NCBI RefSeq assembly: GCF_028657195.3
Contig: NZ_JANCPR020000032.1
Span: forward strand, 46,171-110,170
Length of the DNA: 64,000 nt
Direction of reading: 5' to 3'
DNA from: Streptomyces iconiensis
GTDB lineage: Bacteria > Actinomycetota > Actinomycetes > Streptomycetales > Streptomycetaceae
This document shows, in pieces, positions 60,748 through 64,000 of the stretch (the first letter of the stretch is position 1; every line of letters begins with the position of its first letter). The notes beneath the pieces are model-generated. The model saw nothing but the letters and a program-made list of their open reading frames with translations. It ran no database searches and was not told where the DNA came from. The translations under genes and the position numbers were made by a program.

Positions 60748-61964
60748 CCGGCCGCGCGGTGGCCGTGACCGGCCTGGGCCTGGTCACCCCGGCCGGTGTG
60801 GGCGTCGCGGAGAACTGGGAGGCCGTGCTCGCCGGCCGCCCCACAGCCGCCGACGATCCCGCGCTGGCCGGGAACCCGGTGCGCATCTCCTGCCGCGTGC
60901 CGGACTTCGACGCCGGGGAACTGCTCGGGCCCCGGCGGGCCCACCGCCTGGACCCCTTCGTACAGTTCGCGCTCGTCGCGGCACGGGAGGCGCTCGCGGA
61001 CTCCGGGCTCGACCCGGCCACCTGGAACGGCGCGCGCGTCGGCACGGTGTTCGGCACCGCCGACGGAGGCCCCGGCACCGTGGAGGCACAGCACCGCGTC
61101 CAGATCGAGGAGGGCGGAAGCCGGGTCTCACCCCTCCTGCTCCCCATGCAACTGCCCAACATGCTCGCGGGGCAGGTGGCGATCGAGTACGGGGCCACCG
61201 GCCCGAACCTCGTCACCGCCACCGCGTGCGCCTCGGGGACCACGGCGCTCGGGGTCGCCGCCGACCTGCTGGCCCTCGACCGCTGCGACACCGTACTGGC
61301 GGGCGGCGCCGAGGCCATGATCACCCCGCTGGTGATGTCGGGCTTCGCGCAAATGGGCGCGCTCTCCCTGCGCGAGGACGCTCCCGAGTCGGCCTCGCGC
61401 CCGTTCGACCGCGACCGGGACGGATTCGTCGCGGGGGAAGGCGCCGGCGTGCTGATACTGGAGCGCGCCGCCGACGCCCGTGCCCGGGGAGCCGTGCCGT
61501 ACGGAACGATCCTGGGCCACGGCGCCTCAGCCGACGCCCACCACATCACCAAGCCTCCGCCAGGCGCCGACGGCACGGAGGCCGCCGTACGCGCCGCGCT
61601 CGCCGACGCCGACCTGGCACCCCGCGAGATCGCGCACGTCAACGCGCACGGAACCGCCACGCCGCTGAACGACCTGGCGGAGGGCCGGATGCTGGAACGC
61701 GTACTGCCGCACCGGCCGCCCGTCACCTCGACCAAGGGGGTCACGGGGCACCTGCTCGGCGCCGCGGGCGCGGTCGAGGCGGCATACACGCTGCTCGCCC
61801 TGAAAGCCCGTCAGGCACCGCCGACGGCGAACCTCTCGCGGCTCGATCCGGAGCTGGACATCGAGGTCCCAGCGGCACCCGTGCCCCTGCCCGACGGCCC
61901 CGCACTGAGCAATTCCTTCGGCTTCGGCGGCCAGAACGCGGTCCTCGTACTCTCCCCACCGTGA
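60744..61964 (+). CDS. 3-oxoacyl-ACP synthase II (KASII, FabF-like)
   Basis: A 406-residue condensing enzyme with C162 (ATACASGTTAL), H302 (NAHGTATPLND), K331 and H336 (STKGVTGHLLG) and the terminal SNSFGFGGQNAVL. It elongates acyl-ACP. Ketoreductase, dehydratase and enoyl reductase partners are not encoded next to it, so primary fatty-acid enzymes or cluster SDRs would complete each cycle. It is translationally coupled to the ACP. Confidence 0.94.
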   Translation: MTGRAVAVTGLGLVTPAGVGVAENWEAVLAGRPTAADDPALAGNPVRISCRVPDFDAGELLGPRRAHRLDPFVQFALVAAREALADSGLDPATWNGARVGTVFGTADGGPGTVEAQHRVQIEEGGSRVSPLLLPMQLPNMLAGQVAIEYGATGPNLVTATACASGTTALGVAADLLALDRCDTVLAGGAEAMITPLVMSGFAQMGALSLREDAPESASRPFDRDRDGFVAGEGAGVLILERAADARARGAVPYGTILGHGASADAHHITKPPPGADGTEAAVRAALADADLAPREIAHVNAHGTATPLNDLAEGRMLERVLPHRPPVTSTKGVTGHLLGAAGAVEAAYTLLALKARQAPPTANLSRLDPELDIEVPAAPVPLPDGPALSNSFGFGGQNAVLVLSPP

Positions 61965-62051
61965 CCGGATACGACCGGTTCCGTTCCCCGGCACCCGCTG
62001 GCAGGCTGGTGCCCCTGTTGTCCATGCCCCCGGCCCCTGAGGAGCCGTCAT

Positions 62052-62486
62052 ATGCCGGACACGACGGGCAGTTCCGAAGCGCCGACCCCGGCCGACCTGC
62101 TGTCCCAGATGCCGTTCGCCGTACGCCTGGGCGTGCAGCTGCAGACGGCCCAGCCCCAAGAGACCGTCGCCACCCTCACCTGGACGGAGGACCTGTGCAC
62201 CGCCGGCGGCGCGCTGCACGGCGGCGCGCTGATGTCGCTGGGCGACACGGCCGGCGCCGTCTGCGCCTTCCTGAACCTCCCGCCGGGCGCCGGGACCACC
62301 ACGGTCGAGTCAAAGACGAACTTCCTGCGCGCCGTACGCTCCGGCTCCGTACGGGCGATCTCCCGGCCGCTTCACGCGGGCTCGACCCTCGTCGTCGTGC
62401 AGACCAGCCTCTCCGACGACAAGGACCGCCTCGTGGGCCAGATGACCCAGAGCCAACTGGTCCTTCCAGCCCCCACCCCCGACTGA
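62052..62486 (+). CDS. PaaI-family hotdog thioesterase
   Basis: A 144-residue protein. PFAVRLGVQLQTAQPQETVA, LCTAGGALHGGALMSLGDTA (the catalytic helix with HGG and Asp) and TTTVESKTNFLRAVRSGSVR follow the PaaI pattern. GAGGAG lies eight bases before the ATG. It likely releases the acyl chain made by KASIII/KASII. It is the last intact gene of the cluster. Confidence 0.9.
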   Translation: MPDTTGSSEAPTPADLLSQMPFAVRLGVQLQTAQPQETVATLTWTEDLCTAGGALHGGALMSLGDTAGAVCAFLNLPPGAGTTTVESKTNFLRAVRSGSVRAISRPLHAGSTLVVVQTSLSDDKDRLVGQMTQSQLVLPAPTPD

Positions 62487-62719
62487 CCGATCCCGTTACC
62501 CCCACCAACCGCAGCCCCGGACACGGACCGACACCACCCACCCCGCTCGACCTCGCAGTGAGGGTGACTCGTTCAATACGCAACCCATCGAGAAGGCACG
62601 CGTGGAGGCCGAGACCGACACACCACAGCGGCGCCAAAGCTCGCGTACCGCCAACTCGATGATCACGAACGTGCGGGTGCCGTCTTGCAACCTGATCCTC
62701 ACCCGTGCCCGGGCAGGGA
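62487..62719. other. Cluster border, no gene recognised
   Basis: About 230 bases after the last cluster gene. A minus-strand frame (RVRIRLQDGTRTFVIIELAV) looks protein-like for about 45 residues but has no ribosome binding site and no recognised family. No strong hairpin follows the thioesterase stop. Confidence 0.4.
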
Positions 62720-62914
62720 TCAGCACTGCATTCCCACATTCTCACGCGGTTCCCCGACGATGCCGATGCCGTCCAGGGCGTCGCCGAGCGCGGCCCGCGC
62801 GGCGGCTGCCGGGTGGTCGGTGGGGACGGTCCAGCGGTAGCCCACGATGCCGCGCCCAACGCGATCCGCCCACGCAACATGCGTTCGCCATGTCCGGCGC
62901 GGGCCGGTGGCCAA
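62720..62914 (-). pseudogene. Anti-sigma-type ATP-binding protein, N-terminal fragment
   Basis: The minus strand reads RVGRGIVGYRWTVPTDHPAA and ARAALGDALDGIGIVGEPRE, then stops at 62720 after NVGMQC. In RsbW-like HATPase proteins of Streptomyces the same segment continues into the VAELVANA helix with the ATP-binding Asn. Here the whole ATPase domain is missing. Confidence 0.5.
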
Positions 62915-62973
62915 GGGCGTTGGCGACGAACATCGGCCTCCGCTTCCGTGAACGAGCCCGGAGAGAATGCCTC

Positions 62974-63240
62974 TCAGCCTTCGGCTACACGCTTGGGAAC
63001 GCCGTCTTTGTTGGTGCGGTAAACGCGGCGACCGTTCTCATCGATCTTCTCGTTGACTTCGTGGTCGAGGCCGATTCGGTTCATCTCGGCGGGTGCCGTC
63101 AAGCAAAGGAATACGTCGGCGAGTTCGTCGCCGACGTCGGGCAGGTCCTTGCGCCTCCTCGCGGTTGTCGAGTTGCCCGGTGACAGCAGCGAGCCGACGC
63201 CCTCGCCACCCTCGATCGGCACCTCGGCGAAACCGACGAC
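62974..63240 (-). pseudogene. Unknown C-terminal fragment, MazG-like helix
   Basis: The minus strand reads FAEVPIEGGEGVGSLLSPGN, then KDLPDVGDELADVFLCLTAP, MNRIGLDHEVNEKIDENGRR and VYRTNKDGVPKRVAEG with a stop at 62974. DVGDELADV resembles the EExxELAD metal-binding helix of MazG-type NTP pyrophosphohydrolases, but the N-terminal part is absent, so the family is uncertain. Confidence 0.4.
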
Positions 63241-63439
63241 GCGTAGCCCCCGGACACGACAACGCCCTGCCAACTGGCGGGGCATCGTCGTGCTGTGCGT
63301 ACTGACCGTCGCCCCACGCCCCGCAGAGCCCGCGCCGCCTTCCGGCCCTCCACCACCGGGACCCGCCCGTGCGCCCTCCCGCTCAACCCCCCAGCGCCGT
63401 AGCGTCAGAAGACCGGACTGAGAGCAGCAGGAGGACGAC
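63241..63439. other. Intergenic, no gene recognised
   Basis: A GC-rich stretch between convergent or divergent fragments. No convincing frame or hairpin. Confidence 0.35.
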
Positions 63440-63544
63440 ATGGGCGGCAAGCACGCGGGCGACACGGATGACCAGCCATGGGAGCCTCCGCCAGAACCGC
63501 CAAGCCCCGACGGGTCCCGGCCTGAAGGGGACGGCGACCAGTGA
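63440..63544 (+). CDS. 34-residue Pro/Asp/Gly-rich peptide, possible RiPP precursor or relic
   Basis: MGGKHAGDTDDQPWEPPPEP then PSPDGSRPEGDGDQ. GGAGGA lies before the ATG and the stop overlaps the GTG of the methyltransferase fragment, so the pair was translationally coupled. Short peptides coupled to PIMT-like methyltransferases occur in ATP-grasp and FxLD-type RiPP systems. No leader or core can be assigned here. Confidence 0.45.
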   Translation: MGGKHAGDTDDQPWEPPPEPPSPDGSRPEGDGDQ

Positions 63545-63906
63545 CCCTCACCCAGCGGCCTGACCCTGCCGCCAGAACCTGGACCGACACGCTCACCGCC
63601 CTGCCCCGAGCTGCGTTCCTGCCCGACCGGATGTGGCCGTGGGACATGACCACCCGCACCAGCATCCACGTCGACCGGCGCACCGATCCCGACCTGTGGC
63701 AGCAGTGGGCCGAAGCGGACGCGCCGATCGTCACCCAGTGGGACGACGGACACCACGCGGGCCCGGAGCCCGGCACCGTGCCGACATCGTCGTCGTCGAT
63801 GCCCCACGTCGTCGCCGGCATGCTCGCCGACCTCGACGCCCAACCCGGCATGCGCGTGCTGGAGATCGGCACCGGCGTGCGACACGAGGTCGCACATTGC
63901 AAGTAG
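63541..63906 (+). pseudogene. PIMT-like (RiPP-type) methyltransferase, 3'-truncated
   Basis: From a GTG the frame reads DTLTALPRAA-like text (TWTDTLTALPRAAFLPDRMW), WDMTTRTSIHVDRRTDPDLW, PTSSSSMPHVVAGMLADLDA and GMRVLEIGTG, the SAM-binding motif. Intact relatives continue for 250 or more residues. Here the sequence changes right after IGTG into VRHEVAHCK and a stop. The break coincides with a hairpin (GTGCGAC, five bases, GTCGCAC), suggesting a mobile-element junction at about 63880. Confidence 0.6.
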
Positions 63907-64000
63907 ACACGATAAGGAGGTTGGCTCTCTGAAGTAGCCAATATCGCTGTCTCAGGTCAGTGCTCAAGACCTGTCCCCACCTCGGCGTGCGTCGTGAGTA
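63907..64000. other. Window end, unassigned DNA after the truncation
   Basis: Lower-GC sequence than the surroundings (for example AGTAGCCAATATCGCTG), unlike Streptomyces coding DNA. It may be the end of an inserted element that truncated the methyltransferase. Too short to identify. Confidence 0.3.

Noticed and set aside
62496..62726. Minus-strand 76-codon frame beginning MLIPARARVRIRL
   Set aside because: The first 45 residues look protein-like, but there is no start signal and no known family, and the rest overlaps antisense to the cluster border.

Overview
The window is high-GC actinobacterial DNA, almost certainly Streptomyces. Codon third positions are nearly all G or C, GTG starts are common, and it carries a SARP regulator, a type I polyketide synthase (PKS) and many Streptomyces-type insertion-sequence relics. 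It has two parts: an accessory region with many decayed genes (about 1-31.6 kb) and a largely intact biosynthetic gene cluster (about 31.6-62.5 kb). A short decayed tail follows.

Region 1-31.6 kb. An MFS exporter (cut by the window start) and a methyltransferase lead in. Small islands then follow, each pairing an oxidoreductase with a local regulator: a BBE-type flavoprotein with TetR, a flavin monooxygenase with GntR/FCD, and a flavin monooxygenase with ArsR. Each of these three pairs shares a dyad operator in its intergenic gap. Later come an AraC regulator, cupin and SGNH hydrolase set, a secreted protein, a flavoprotein, membrane protein and TetR operon, and a fatty-acid degradation block (enoyl-CoA hydratase, dienoyl-CoA-reductase-like SDR, FadD-like ligase, AraC regulator, secreted lipase). 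Between them lie broken IS481, IS5 and IS701-like transposases, a two-repeat type I-E CRISPR relic, and frameshifted kinase, acetyltransferase, AAA-ATPase and RNA-ligase genes.

Region 31.6-62.5 kb is read as a fatty/polyketide azoxy-type cluster, because it holds the characteristic gene set known from valanimycin biosynthesis. That set is an acyl-CoA-dehydrogenase-fold amine N-hydroxylase plus flavin reductase, a DUF2156-type aminoacyl-tRNA-dependent transferase, a small multi-His membrane protein (hydrazine-synthase candidate), a non-haem diiron protein (azoxy-synthase candidate), a diacylglycerol-kinase-like enzyme, an MmgE/PrpD-like protein and a SARP. Chain-building genes are added: a discrete ACP, a KS-AT-(DH)-(ER)-KR-ACP PKS, an acyl ligase, a desaturase, KASIII, KASII, a second ACP and thioesterases. 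An aldehyde-dehydrogenase-family protein and a class III aminotransferase could supply the alkylamine. The proposed order is acyl chain, aldehyde, amine, hydroxylamine, seryl ester, hydrazine, azoxy, then phosphorylation and dehydration of the seryl part. The final product is not identified.

Two features stand out. First, a tRNA-like gene (46971-47060, minus) has perfect acceptor, D, T and long variable arms but an aberrant anticodon arm. It sits directly upstream of the kinase gene in a pathway whose key step uses aminoacyl-tRNA. Second, direct heptamer repeats at exact 11-bp spacing, typical SARP sites, occur before the desaturase, the ACP/PKS operon, the tRNA-like gene, the MmgE/PrpD gene and the aldehyde-dehydrogenase operon, tying the RNA into the same regulon. 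The transferase gene appears frameshifted, and a MITE-like element lies just upstream of the SARP start codon, so the cluster may be impaired or the sequence may hold an error.

The tail (62.5-64 kb) holds fragments of an anti-sigma-type ATPase and an unknown gene, a 34-residue peptide gene and a truncated PIMT-like methyltransferase that resembles a RiPP maturation pair.
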